Source: Ehretia macrophylla (lineage: Eukaryota; Streptophyta; Magnoliopsida; Boraginales; Ehretiaceae). From it: a DNA stretch of 64,000 bases. The position numbers were made by a program, and so were the translations under genes. The notes under the pieces were generated by a model, which did no database searches, had not been told where the DNA came from, and saw only the letters and a list, made by a program, of their open reading frames with translations. This document shows, piece after piece, positions 24,536 to 35,464 of this stretch. The stretch covers positions 62,709,816 to 62,773,815 of the forward strand of contig CM075768.1 of NCBI GenBank assembly GCA_037974665.1, written 5' to 3'. Position 1 is the first letter of the stretch. Each line of letters starts with the position of its first letter.

Positions 24536-24655
24536 GGGTACGATCATACCAGCACTAATGCACCGGATCCCATCAGAACTCTGAAGTTAAGGGTGCTTGG
24601 GCGAGAGTAGTACTAAGATGGGTGACCCCCTGGGTAGTCCTCGTGTTGCACCCTA
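24536..24655 (+). rRNA. 5S rRNA gene 37
   Basis: Full length. Changes: G5A, C47T, C57G, G81A, A100T. Identical to gene 48, 7429 bp downstream. Confidence 0.93.
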
Positions 24656-25212
24656 CTTTTCAATATTTTTTCCTCCGGTTAGGTTTGCCAAGATACTTTA
24701 ACCACCAAATTTCTATTATCGAATCGCACGGCACCATGGGCAAGACAACTTTGCTTTACGTGAAGGCTGGGCCCGCAAACCGAGGGCGTAGGGCTTGTGA
24801 CCAGGTCTCTGTCGCTCCGGTGCCCATAACTTTTGATCCGTAAGGAGTTACGCGGCGCACAGCATACCGTTGGTAAGCTCTCTGAAAGCTCTATGACCGG
24901 GGCAGCAAGCTTGCTTGCTTTGCTCTTTTTGGAGCCTAAAATCGAACGTTTTCATCAGTTTCGAGCCACTTTTCTTATTAAGCTATGTTTTTCCGTCCCG
25001 GATCGTACGTCGTGAGCTGTTAAAAGGACGACAACCTTACTCGCAGGACATTAGAGGGCCCTACAATGCGTTGATATCACGTCTTGCGAGGATGCTACGT
25101 TGTTGAAGCGGATGGGTTGTTGTTAAGCCCATTGGGCAATCTGAATGGGCCATCTCTCTGTGCTGGGACTGTGAACCGTGAACACAACAAGGAATTCTAC
25201 CCCCAACATGAC

Positions 25213-25332
25213 GGGTGCGATCATACCAGCAGTAATGCACCGGATCCCATCAGAACTCCGAAGTTAAGCGTGCTTGGGCGAGAATAGTACTAGGATGGGT
25301 GACCCCCTGGGAAGTCCTCGTCTTGCACCCGC
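25213..25332 (+). rRNA. 5S rRNA gene 38
   Basis: Full length with four changes: C20G, G72A, G110C, C119G. Boxes A and C are intact. Identical to gene 49. Confidence 0.94.
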
Positions 25333-25888
25333 CAATTCAATTTTTTTTCTTCCGGTTAGGGTTGCCAAGATACTTTATCCCCCACATTTCTATTATCGAA
25401 TCCCACGGCACCTTGGGCAAGACAACTTCGCTTCACGTGGAGGCTGGGCCCGCAAACCGAGGGCGTAGGGCTTGTGACCAAGTCTATATCGCTCTGGTGC
25501 CCATAACTTTTGATCCGTAAGGAGTTATGCGGCGCACAGCATACCGTTGGAAATCTCTCTGAGAGCTTTACGACAGGCGCAACATCTTGCTTGCTGTGCC
25601 CTTTTTGGAGTCCCAAATCGAACGTTTTCATCAGATTCGGGCCACTTTTCTTATTAAGCTTTGTTTTTCATTCCCAGATCGTACATCGTGAGTTGTAAAA
25701 TGAATGACAACCTTACTCGCATGACATTAGAGGGCCCTACAACGCTTCGATATCACGTCTTGCGAGAATGCTGCGTTGTTAAAGTGGATGGGTTGTTGTT
25801 AAGCCCATTGGGCCATCTGAATGGGCAATCTCTCTATGCTAGCACTGTGAACCGTTAACACATAAAGGAATTGTGCCCTCAACATGAC

Positions 25889-26008
25889 GGGTGCAATCAT
25901 ACCAGCACGAATGCACCGGATCCCATCAGAACTCTGAAGTTAAGCATGCTTGGGCGAGAGTAGTACTAGGATGGGTAACCCTCTAGGAAGTCCTCGTGTT
26001 GCACCGCC
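25889..26008 (+). rRNA. 5S rRNA gene 39 (hybrid at a duplication junction)
   Basis: Full length. Changes: G7A, T21G, C47T, G58A, G89A, C94T, G97A, C118G. Its leader (ACATAAAGGAATTGTGCCC) is like that of gene 50, whereas from position 22 onward it equals gene 29. The duplication junction between units 29-38 and 39-49 therefore lies in its 5' part. Confidence 0.92.
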
Positions 26009-26565
26009 CTTTTCAATTTTTTTTCCTCCGGTTAAGGTTTTCAAGACACTTTATCCACCACATTTATATTATCGAATCCCACAGCACCTTGGGCAAGACA
26101 ACTTCGCTTCACATCGAGGCTGGGCCCGTAAACCGAGGGCGTAGGGCTAGTGACCAAGTCTCTGTCGCTCCGATGCCCATAACTTTTGATCCGTAAGGGG
26201 TTAAGCGGCACACAGCATACAGTTGGAAAGCTCTCTTAGAGCTCCACGACGGGGGCAGTAAGTTTACTTGCTGTGCCCTTTTTGGAGCCCAAAATCAAAA
26301 GTTTTTATTAGTTTCGGGCCACTTATCTTATTAAGCTCTGTTTTTCTGTCCCGGGTCGTACGTCGTGAGCTGTTAAAAGAACGACAACCTTACTCGCGGG
26401 ACATTACAGGGCGGTACAATGCGTCGATATCACGTCTTGCGAGGATGCTGCGTTTTTGAAGCGGATGGGTTGTTGTTAAGCCCATTGGGCCTTCTGAATG
26501 GGCCATCTCTCTAGGCTGGGACTGTTAACCTTTAACACAAAAAGGAATTCTACCCCCAACATGAC

Positions 26566-26685
26566 GGGTGCGATCATACCAGCACTAATGCACCAGATCC
26601 CATAAGAACTACGAAGTTAAGCGTGATTGGGCGAGAGTAGTACTAGGATGGGTGACCCCATGAGAAGTCCTCGTGTTGCACCCCC
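26566..26685 (+). rRNA. 5S rRNA gene 40
   Basis: Full length. Changes: G30A, C39A, C46A, C61A, C95A, G98A. It differs from positional counterpart gene 30 although the flanking spacers match closely, suggesting a local conversion tract. Confidence 0.92.
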
Positions 26686-27242
26686 CTTTTCAATTTTTTT
26701 TCCTCCGGTTAGGGTTGCCAAGATACTTTATCCACCACATTTCTGTTATCGAATCCCACAGCACCTTGGGCAAGACAACTTCGCTTCAAGTGGAGGCTGG
26801 GCCAGTAAACCGAGGGCGTAGGGCTAGTGACCAAGTCTCTGTTGCTCCGGTGCCCATAACTTTTGATCCATAAGGAGTTAAGCGGCACACAGCATACAGT
26901 TGGAAAGCTCTCTTAGAGCTCCACGACGGGGGCAGTAAGTTTACTTGCTGTGCCCTTTTTGGAGCCCAAAATTCAACGTTTTCATCAGTTTTGGGCAACT
27001 TTTCTTATTAAACTCTGTTTTTCCGCCCCGGATCGTACGTCGTGAGCTGTTAAAAGGACGACAACCTTACTCGCGGGACATTACAGGGTGGTATAATGCG
27101 TCGATATCACGTCTTGCGAGGATGCTGCGTTGTTGAAGCGAATGGGTTGTTGTTAAGCCCATTGGGCCTTCTGAATAGGCCATCTCTCTAGGCTGGGACT
27201 GTGAACCTTTAACACAAAAAGGAATTCTACCCCCAACATGAC

Positions 27243-27362
27243 GGGTGCGATCATACCAGCACTAATGCACCGGATCCCATAAGAACTCCGAAGTTAAGTG
27301 TGCTTGGGCGAGAGTAGTACTAGGATGGGTGACCCCCTGGGAAGTCCAAGTGTTGCACCCCC
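27243..27362 (+). rRNA. 5S rRNA gene 41
   Basis: Full length with four changes: C39A, C57T, T106A, C107A. The spacer shares the 12-bp deletion of unit 31. Confidence 0.93.
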
Positions 27363-27818
27363 CATTTCAATTTTTTTTCCTCCGGTTAGGGTTGCCAAGA
27401 TACTTTATCCACCACATTTCTACTATCGAATCCCATGGCACCTTGGGCAAGACAACTTCGCTTCATGTGGAGGCTGGGCCCGCAAACCGAGGGCGTAGGC
27501 CTTGTGACCAAGTCTCTCTCGCTCCGGTGCCCATAAGTTTTGACCCGTAACGAGTTATGCGGCGTACAACATAACGTTTAAAGCTCTCCGAGAGCTCTAC
27601 GACGGGGGCAGCAAGGTTGCTTGCTTTGCCCATTTTGGAGCCCAAAATTGAACGTTTTCATCACTTTTCTTATTAAGGTCAATTTTTTCGTCCCGAATCG
27701 TATGTCGTGAGCTGTTAAAAGGACGACACCTTACTCGCGGGACATTAGAGGGCGGTACAATGTGTCGATATCACGTCTTGCGAGGATGCTGCGTTGTTGA
27801 AGTGGATGGGTTGTTGTT

Positions 27819-27845
27819 AAGCCCATTGGGCCTTCTGAATGGGCC
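27819..27845 (+). promoter_or_regulatory. GCCCA/TGGGC palindrome cluster, -88 to -62 (example at gene 42)
   Basis: GCCCATTGGGC is an 11-base palindrome, followed by CCTTCTGAATGGGCC. TGGGCC/GGCCCA matches the plant site II (TCP-binding) core. It is repeated in nearly every unit; its role here is inference. Confidence 0.45.
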
Positions 27846-27870
27846 ATCTCTCTAGGCTGGGACTGTGAAC

Positions 27871-27906
27871 CTTTAACACAAAAAGGAATTCTACCCCCAA
27901 CATGAC
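27871..27906 (+). promoter_or_regulatory. 5S upstream leader, first type (example at gene 42)
   Basis: CTTTAACACAAAAAGGAATT followed by CTACCCCCAACATGAC, with C at -1. There is no clear TATA box near -28; the spot is an A-rich run. This leader precedes most genes in the first half of the window. Confidence 0.55.
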
Positions 27907-28026
27907 GGGTGCGATCATACCAGCACTAATGCACCGGATCCCATCAGAACTCCGAAGTTAAGCTTGCTTGGGCGAGAGTAGTACTAGGATGGGTGACCCC
28001 CTGGGAAGTCCTCGTGTTGCACCCCC
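27907..28026 (+). rRNA. 5S rRNA gene 42 (best-preserved copy)
   Basis: Full length with a single change from the array majority, G58T, which lies in box A (AGCTTGC for AGCGTGC). IE, box C, terminal stem and T-tract are all intact. By eye it is the copy closest to the majority sequence, yet even this one carries a control-region change. It has no counterpart in the first copy of the 29-38 / 39-49 duplication. Confidence 0.96.
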
Positions 28027-28027
28027 C

Positions 28028-28042
28028 TTTTCAATTTTTTTT
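28028..28042 (+). terminator. RNA polymerase III T-tract (example after gene 42)
   Basis: TTTT at 28028-28031, then CAA, then T8 at 28035-28042, immediately after the gene. Present after nearly all genes; broken after gene 11 and absent after truncated gene 28. Confidence 0.85.
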
Positions 28043-28047
28043 CCTCC

Positions 28048-28057
28048 GGTTAGGGTT
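28048..28057 (+). promoter_or_regulatory. Telobox-like motif (example after gene 42)
   Basis: GGTTAGGGTT, about 22 bp after the gene. Its reverse complement AACCCTAA is the plant telobox core. Recurs in most units. Confidence 0.45.
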
Positions 28058-28582
28058 GCCAAGATACTTTATCCACCACATTTCTATTATTGAATCCCAC
28101 AGCAACTTGGGCAAGACAACTTCGCATCACATGGAGGCTAGGTCTGCAAACCGAGGGCGTAAGGCTTGTGACCAAGTATCTGTCGCTCCGGTGCCCATAA
28201 CTTTTGATCCGTATGGAGTTACACGGCGCACAGCATACAGTTGGAAAGCTCTCTGAGAGCTCTACGACGGGGGCGGCAAGCTTACTCACTTTTCCCTTTT
28301 TGGTGCCCAAAATCGAACGTTTTCATCAGTTTCGTGCCACTTTTCTTTTTAAGCTCTATTTTTTGACCCGGATCGTACGTCGTGAGTTGTTAAAAGGACG
28401 ACAACCTTACTCGCGGGACATTAGAGGGCGGTACAATGCGTCGATATCATGTCTTGCGAGGATACTGCGTTGTTGACGCGGATGGGTTGTTGTTAAGCCC
28501 ATTGGGCCTTCTGAATGGGCCAACTCTCCAGGGTGGGACTGTGAACCTTTAACACAAAAAGGAATTCTACCACCAACATGAC

Positions 28583-28702
28583 GGGTGCGACCATACCAGC
28601 ACTAATGCACCGGATCCCATCAGAACTCCGAAGTTAAGCGTGCTTGGGCGAGAATAGTACTAGGATGGGTGACCCCCTGGGAAGTCCTCGTGTTGCACCC
28701 CT
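28583..28702 (+). rRNA. 5S rRNA gene 43
   Basis: Full length with two internal changes, T9C and G72A (edge of the IE), plus C120T. Boxes A and C are intact. With gene 42 it is among the best-preserved copies. Confidence 0.95.
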
Positions 28703-29259
28703 CTTTTCAATTTATTTTGCCCCGATTAGCCTTGCAAAGATGCTTTATCCATCACATTTCAATTACCGAATCCCACGACACCTTGCGCAAGACAACTTTA
28801 CTTCACGTGGAGGCTGGGCCCGCAAACCGAGGGCTTTGGGCCGGTGACCAGGTCTCTGTCGCTCCAGTACCCATAACTTTTGATCCGTAGGGAGTTACGT
28901 GGCGTACAGCATACCGTTGAAAAGCTATCCGAGAGCTTTACAACGGGGGCAGCAAGCTTGCTCGCTTTTCCCATTTTGGAGCCCAAAATCGAACGTTTTC
29001 ATCTATTTTGGGCTACTTTTTTTATTTAGCTCAGTTTTTTGGTCCCGAACCGTACGTCGTGTGCTGTTAAAAGTACAACAACCTTACTCGCGGGACATTA
29101 GATGGCTGTACAATGTGTCGATATCACGTCTTGCGAGGATGCTGCATTGTTGAAGTGGATGGGTTGTTGTTAAGCCCATTGCGCCTTATGAATGAGCCAT
29201 CTCTCTAGGCTGGGACTGTGAACCTTTAACACAAAAAGAAATTCTACCCCCACCATGAC

Positions 29260-29379
29260 GGGTGCTATCATACCAGCACTAATGCACCGAATCCCATCCA
29301 AACTCCAAAGTTAAGCATGCTTGGGCGAGAGTAGTACTAGGATGGGTGACCCCCTAGGAAGTCCTCGTGTTGCACCCCC
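29260..29379 (+). rRNA. 5S rRNA gene 44 (G7T/G31A haplotype)
   Basis: Full length. Gene 33 haplotype plus G41A: G7T, G31A, A40C, G41A, G48A, G58A, G97A. Confidence 0.93.
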
Positions 29380-29936
29380 CTTTTCAAATTTTTTTCCTCT
29401 GGTTAGGGTTGCCAAGATACTTTATCCACCACATTTCTATTATCGAATCCCACAGCAACTTGGGCAAGGCAACTTCGCTTCACGTGGAGGCTAGGCCTGC
29501 AAACCGAGGGTGTAGGGCTTGTGACCAAGTCTCTGTTGCTCTGGTGCCCATAACTTTTGATCCGTAAGGAGTTACGCGGCGCACATCATACCGTTGGAAA
29601 GCTCTCCGAGAGCACTACAACGGGGGTAACAAGCTTGCTCGCTTTGCCCTTTTTGGAGCCCAAAATTGAACGTTTTCATCAGTTTCAGGGAACTTTTCTT
29701 ATAAAGCTCTATTTTTTCGTCCCAGTTCGTACATCGTGAGCTGTTAAAAGGATGGCAACCTTACTCGCGGGACATTAAGGGGCGGTACAATGCGTCGATA
29801 TCATGTCTAGCGAGGATGCTGTGTTGTTGAAGCGGATGGGTTGTTGTTAAGCCCATTGGGCCTTCTGAAAAGGCCATCTCTCTAGGCTGGGACTGTGAAC
29901 CATTAACACAAAAATGAATTCTACCCCCACCATGAC

Positions 29937-30056
29937 GGGTGGTATCATACCAGCACTAGTGCACCGAATCCCATCAGAACTCCGAAGTTAAGCGTGCTTG
30001 GGCGAGAGTATTACTAGGATGGGTGACCCCCTAGGAAGACCTCGTTTTGCACCCCC
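29937..30056 (+). rRNA. 5S rRNA gene 45 (G7T/G31A haplotype)
   Basis: Full length and identical to gene 34, including the unusual C6G and G110T. Leader CCACCATGAC. Confidence 0.93.
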
Positions 30057-30611
30057 CTTTTCAATTTGTTTTCCTCCGGTTAGGGTTGCCAAGATACTTT
30101 ATCCACCACATTTCTATTATTGAATCTCACGGCACCTTGGGATGATAACTTCCTTTCACGTGGAGGATGGGCCCGCAAACCGAGGGCGTAGGGCTTGTGA
30201 ACAAGTGTCTGTTGCTCTGGTGCCAATAACTTTTGATCCGTAAGGAGTTACGCGGCGCACAGCATACCGTTGGAAAGCTCTCCGAGTGCTCTACGACAGT
30301 TGCATCAAGCTTGCTCGCTGCACCCTTTTTGGAGCCCAAAATCGAACGTTTTTATCAGTTTCAGTCCACTTTCTTACTAAGCTCTGTTTTTCCGTCCCGG
30401 ATCGTATGTCGAGAGCTTTTAAAAGGATGACAACCTTACTCGCGGGACATTAGAGGGCGCTACAATGCGTCGATATCACCTCTTGCGAGAATCCTGCGCT
30501 GTTGAAGCGGATGGGTTGTTGTTAGGCCCATTGGTCCTTCTGAATAGGCCATCTCTCTAGGCTGGGACTGTGAACCGTTAACACGATAAAGAATTCTACC
30601 CCCAACATGAC

Positions 30612-30731
30612 GGGTGCGATCATACCAGCATTAATGCACCGGATCACATCAGAACTACGAAGTTAAGCGTGCTTGGTGGAGAGTAGTACTAGGATGTGTG
30701 ACCCCGGGGGAAGTCGTGGTGGTGCACCCCT
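30612..30731 (+). rRNA. 5S rRNA gene 46
   Basis: Full length with about 11 changes: C20T, C35A, C46A, G66T, C67G, G86T, C95G, T96G, C105G, C107G, T111G. The G-rich cluster at 95-111 is absent from counterpart gene 35, so it arose after the duplication. Confidence 0.91.
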
Positions 30732-31287
30732 CTTTTCAATTTTTTTTCCTCCGGTTAGGGTTGCCAGGTTACTTTATCCACCACATTTCTATTATCGAAT
30801 CCCACGGCACCTTGGGCAAGACAATTTCGCTTCACGTGGAGGCTGGGCCCGCAAACCGAGGGCGTAGGGCTTGTTACCATGTGTCTGTCGCCCCGGTGCC
30901 CATAACTTTTGATCCGTAAGGAGTTACGCGGCGCACAGCATACCGTTAGAAAGCTCTCCGAGAGCTCTACGACAGGCGTTGCAGCTTGCTTGCTGTGACC
31001 TTTTTGGAGCCCAAAATCGAACGTTTTCATCAGTTTCGGGCCACTTTTCTTATTAAGCTATGTTTTTCCGTCCCGGATCGTACGTCGTGAGCTTTTAAAA
31101 GGACGACAACCTTACTCGCGGGACATTAAAGGATGCTACAATGCGTCGATATCACGTCTTGCGAGGATGCTGCGTTGTTGAACCGGAAGGGTTGTTGTTA
31201 GGCCCATTGGGCCTTCTGAATGGGGTATCTCTCTCGGCTGGCACTGTGAACCGTTAACACAAAAAGGAATTCTACCCCCAACATGAC

Positions 31288-31407
31288 GGGTGCGATCATA
31301 CCAATACTGATGCACCGGATCCCATCAGAACTCCGAAGTTAAGCGTGCTTGGCCGAGAGTAGTACTAGGATGGGTGACCCCCTGGGAAGTCCTCGTGTTG
31401 CATCCCC
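31288..31407 (+). rRNA. 5S rRNA gene 47
   Basis: Full length. Changes: G17A, C18T, A22G, G66C, C116T. Gene 36 haplotype with position 114 unchanged. Boxes A and C are intact. Confidence 0.93.
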
Positions 31408-31964
31408 CTTTTCAATTTTTTTTCTTCCGGTTAGGGTTGCCAAGATACTTTATCCACCACATTTCTATTATCAAATCCCACGGCACCTTGGGCAAGAAAA
31501 CTTCGCTTAACGTGGAGGCTGGGCCCGCAAACCTAGGGCGTAGGGCTTGTGACCAAGTCTCTGTCGCTCCGGTACCCATAACTTTTGATCCGTAAGGAGT
31601 TACGCGGCGTACAGCATACCGTTGGAAAGTTCTCCGAGAGCTCTACGACGGGGGCAGCAATCTAGCTCGCTATGCCCTTTTTGGAGCCCAAAATCGAACG
31701 TTTTCATCAGTTTCGGGTCACTTTTCTTATTAAGCTCTGTTTTTCCTTCCCGGATCGTACATCGTGAGTTGTTAAAAGAACGACAACCTTACTCGCGGGA
31801 CATTAGAGGGCGCTACATTGCGTCGATATCACGTCTTGCGACGATGCTGCGTTGTTGAAGCGGATGGGTTATTGTTAGGCCCATTGGGCCTTCTGAATGG
31901 GCAATCTCTCTAGGCTGGGACTGTAAACCGTTAACACAATAAGGAATTCTACCCCCAACATGAC

Positions 31965-32084
31965 GGGTACGATCATACCAGCACTAATGCACCGGATCCC
32001 ATCAGAACTCTGAAGTTAAGGGTGCTTGGGCGAGAGTAGTACTAAGATGGGTGACCCCCTGGGTAGTCCTCGTGTTGCACCCTA
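31965..32084 (+). rRNA. 5S rRNA gene 48
   Basis: Full length and identical to gene 37 (G5A, C47T, C57G, G81A, A100T). Confidence 0.93.
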
Positions 32085-32641
32085 CTTTTCAATATTTTTT
32101 CCTCCGGTTAGGTTTGCCAAGATACTTTAACCACCAAATTTCTATTAACGAATCACACGGCACCTTGGGCAAGACAACTTTGCTTCATGTGGAAGCCGGG
32201 CCCGCAAACAGAGGGCGTAGGGCTTGTGACCAGGTCTCCGTCGCTCCTGTGCCCATAACTTTTGATCCGTAATGTGTTACGCGGTGCATAGCATACCGTT
32301 GGAAAGCTCTCCGAGAGCTCTACGACGGGGGCAGCAAGCTTGCTTGCTGTGCTCTTTTTGGATCCCAAAATCGAACGTTTTCATCAGTTTCGGGCCACTT
32401 TTCTTATTTAGCTCTGTTTATCCGTCCCAGATCGTACGTCGTGATCTGTTAAAAGGATGAAAACCTAACTCGCGGGACATTAGAGGGCCCTACAATGCAT
32501 CGATATCACATCTTGTGAGGATGCTGCGTTGTTGAAGCGGATGGGTTGTTGTTAAGCCCATTGGGCCTTTTGAATGGGCCATCTCTCTATGCTGGGACTG
32601 TGAACCGTGAACACAACAAGGAATTCTACCCCCAACATGAC

Positions 32642-32761
32642 GGGTGCGATCATACCAGCAGTAATGCACCGGATCCCATCAGAACTCCGAAGTTAAGCGT
32701 GCTTGGGCGAGAATAGTACTAGGATGGGTGACCCCCTGGGAAGTCCTCGTCTTGCACCCGC
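32642..32761 (+). rRNA. 5S rRNA gene 49
   Basis: Full length and identical to gene 38 (C20G, G72A, G110C, C119G). Last unit of the second copy of the 29-38 / 39-49 duplication. Confidence 0.94.
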
Positions 32762-33317
32762 CAATTCAATTTTTTTTCTTCCGGTTAGGGTTGCCAAGAT
32801 ACTTTATCCCCCACATTTCTATTATCGAATCCCACGGCACCTTGGGCAAGACAACTTCGCTTCACGTGGAGGCTGGGCCCGCAAACCGAGGGCGTAGGGC
32901 TTGTGACCAAGTCTATATCGCTCCGGTGCCCATAACTTTGGATCCGTAGGGAGTTACGCGGCACACAGCATACCGTTGGAAATCTCTCTGAGAGCTTTAC
33001 GACAGGCGCAACATCTTGCTTGCTGTTCCCTTTTTGGAGTCCCAAATCGAACGTTTTCATCAGATTCGGGCCACTTTTCTTATTAAGCTTTGTTTTTCAT
33101 TCCCGGATCGTACATCGTGAGTTGTAAAAAGAATGACAACCTTACTCGCATGACATTAGAGGGCCCTACAACGCTTCGATATCACGTCTTGCGAGAATGC
33201 TGCGTTGTTAAAGTGGATGGGTTGTTGTTAAGCCCATTGGGCCATCTGAATGGGCAATCTCTCTATGCTAGCACTGTGAACCGTTAACACATAAAGGAAT
33301 TGTGCCATCAACATGAC

Positions 33318-33437
33318 GGGTGCGATCATACCAGCACTAATGCACTGGATCCCATCATAACTCCGAAGTTAAGCGTGCTTGGGCGAGAGTAATACTAAGA
33401 AGGGTGACCCCCTGGGCAGTCCTCATGTTGCACCCCA
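33318..33437 (+). rRNA. 5S rRNA gene 50
   Basis: Full length. Changes: C29T, G41T, G75A, G81A, T84A, A100C, G108A. Second leader type (TTGTGCCATCAAC). Confidence 0.92.
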
Positions 33438-33993
33438 CTTTTCAATTTTTTTTCCTCCGGTTAGGGTTGCCAATATACTTTATCCACCATATTTCTATTG
33501 TCGAATCCCACGGCACCTTGGGCAAGACAACATCACTTCATGTGGAGGCTGGGCCCGCAAACCGAGGGCGTAGGGCTTGTGACAAAGTCACTATCGCTAC
33601 GGTGCCCATAACTTTTGATCCATAAGGAGTTACGCGGCGCACATCATACTGTTGGAAAGCTCTTCGAGAGCTCTACGACGGGCGCAACAGCTTGCTTGCT
33701 GTGCCCTTTTTGGAGCCCAAAATCGAATGTTTTCATCAGTCTCGGGCCACTTTTCTTGTTAAGCTCTGTTTTTCTATCCCAGATCGTACGTCCTGAGCTG
33801 TTAAAAAGACGACAACCTTACTCACGGGACATTAGAGGGCCCTACAACGCATCAATATCACATCTTGCGAGGATACTTTGTTGTTGATGTGGATTGGTTG
33901 TCGTTAGGCCCATTGGGCCTTCTGAATGGGCCATTTCTCTAGGCTGGTACTGTGAACCGTTAACACAAAAAGAAATTCTACCCCCACCATGAC

Positions 33994-34113
33994 GGGTGCT
34001 ATCATACCAGCACTAATGTACCGAATCCCATCCGAACTCCAAAGTTAAGCATGCTTGGGCGAGAGTATTACTAGGATGGGTGACCCCCTGGGACGTCCTC
34101 GTGTTGAACCCCC
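33994..34113 (+). rRNA. 5S rRNA gene 51 (G7T/G31A haplotype)
   Basis: Full length. Changes: G7T, C26T, G31A, A40C, G48A, G58A, G75T, A101C, C114A. The leader has the CCACCATGAC form. Confidence 0.92.
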
Positions 34114-34669
34114 CTTTTCAATTTTTTTTCCACTGGTTAGGGTTGCCAAGATACTTTATCCACCACTTTTCTATTATCGAATCTCACGGCACCATGGGCA
34201 AGAAAACTTTTTTTCAAGTGGAGGCTGGGCCCGTAAACCGAGGGCGTAGGGCTTGTGACCAAGTCTCTATCGCTCCAGTGCCGATAACTTTTGATCCTTA
34301 AGGAGTTAAGCGGCGCACAGTATACCGTTGGAAAGCTCTCCGAGAGCTACACGACGGGTGGAACAGCTTGCTCGCTGTGCCCTTTTTGGAGCCCAAAATC
34401 GAATGTTTTCATCAGTTTCGGGCCACTTTTCTTATTAAGCTCTGTTTTTCTGTCCCGGATCGTACGTCGTGAGCAGTTAAATGGCTGACAACCTTACTCG
34501 CGGGACATTAGAGGGCCCTACAACGAGTCAATATCACATCTTGCGAGGATGCTGCGTTGTTGAAACAGATGGGTTGTTGTTAAGTCCATTGGGCCTTCTG
34601 AATGGGCAATCTCTCTAGGCTAGGACTGTGAACCGTTAACACATAACGGAATTGTGCCATCAACATGAT

Positions 34670-34789
34670 AGGTGTGATCATACTAGCACTAATGCACCAG
34701 ATCCCATCAGAACTCCGAATTTAAGCGTGCTTGGGCGAGAGTAGTACTAGGATGGGTGACCCCCTGGGAAGTCCTCGTGTTGCACCCCC
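34670..34789 (+). rRNA. 5S rRNA gene 52
   Basis: Full length. Changes: G1A, C6T, C15T, G30A, G51T; all of positions 52-120 match the majority. Second leader type. The start base is A. Confidence 0.93.
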
Positions 34790-35344
34790 CTTTTCAATTT
34801 TTTTTCCTCCGGTTAGGATTGCCAAGATACTTTATCCACCTCATTTCTATTATCGAATCACACGGCACCTTGGGCAAACAATTTCGCTTCACGTGGAGGC
34901 TGGGCCCGCAAACCGAGGGCGTAGGGCTTGTGACCAAGTCTCTATCGCTCCGGTTCCCATAACTTTTGATCCGTAAGGAGTTACGCGGCGCACAGCATAC
35001 CGTTGGAAAGCTCTCTGAGAGCTCTACGACGGGCGCAGCAGCTTGCTCGATGTGCCCTTTTTGGAGGCCAAAATCGAACCTTTTCATCAGTTTCGTGCCA
35101 CTTTTCTTATTAAGCTCTGTTTTTCCATCATGGATCGTACGTCGTGAGCAGTTAAAAGGACGACAACCTTACTCGCGGGACATTAGAGGGCCCTACAACT
35201 CGTCAATATCACATCTTGCGAGGATGCTGCGTTGTTGAAGCGGATGGGTTGTTGTTAAGCCCATTGGGCCTTCTGAATGGGCCATCTCTCTAGGCTGGGA
35301 CTGTGAACCGTTAACACTAAAAGGAATTCATCCCCCACCATGAC

Positions 35345-35464
35345 TAGTGCTATCATACCAGCACTAATGCTCCGAATCCCATCAGAACTCCGAAGTTAAG
35401 CGTGCTTGGGCGAGAGTAGTACTACGATGGGTGACCCACTGGGAAGTCCTTGTGTTGCACACCC
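35345..35464 (+). rRNA. 5S rRNA gene 53 (G7T/G31A haplotype)
   Basis: Full length. Changes: G1T, G2A, G7T, A27T, G31A, G81C, C94A, C107T, C117A. The first two bases of the terminal stem are lost. Confidence 0.92.

Larger units (their letters stand above)
19135..25888 (+). repeat. Multi-unit duplication III, copy 1 (units 29-38)
   Basis: Ten units. Offset to copy 2 is 6753-6754 bp for units 29-31 and 7428-7429 bp for units 32-38. Confidence 0.88.
25889..33317 (+). repeat. Multi-unit duplication III, copy 2 (units 39-49)
   Basis: Eleven units; the additional one falls at unit 41/42. Genes 45, 48 and 49 are identical to 34, 37 and 38. Confidence 0.88.
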
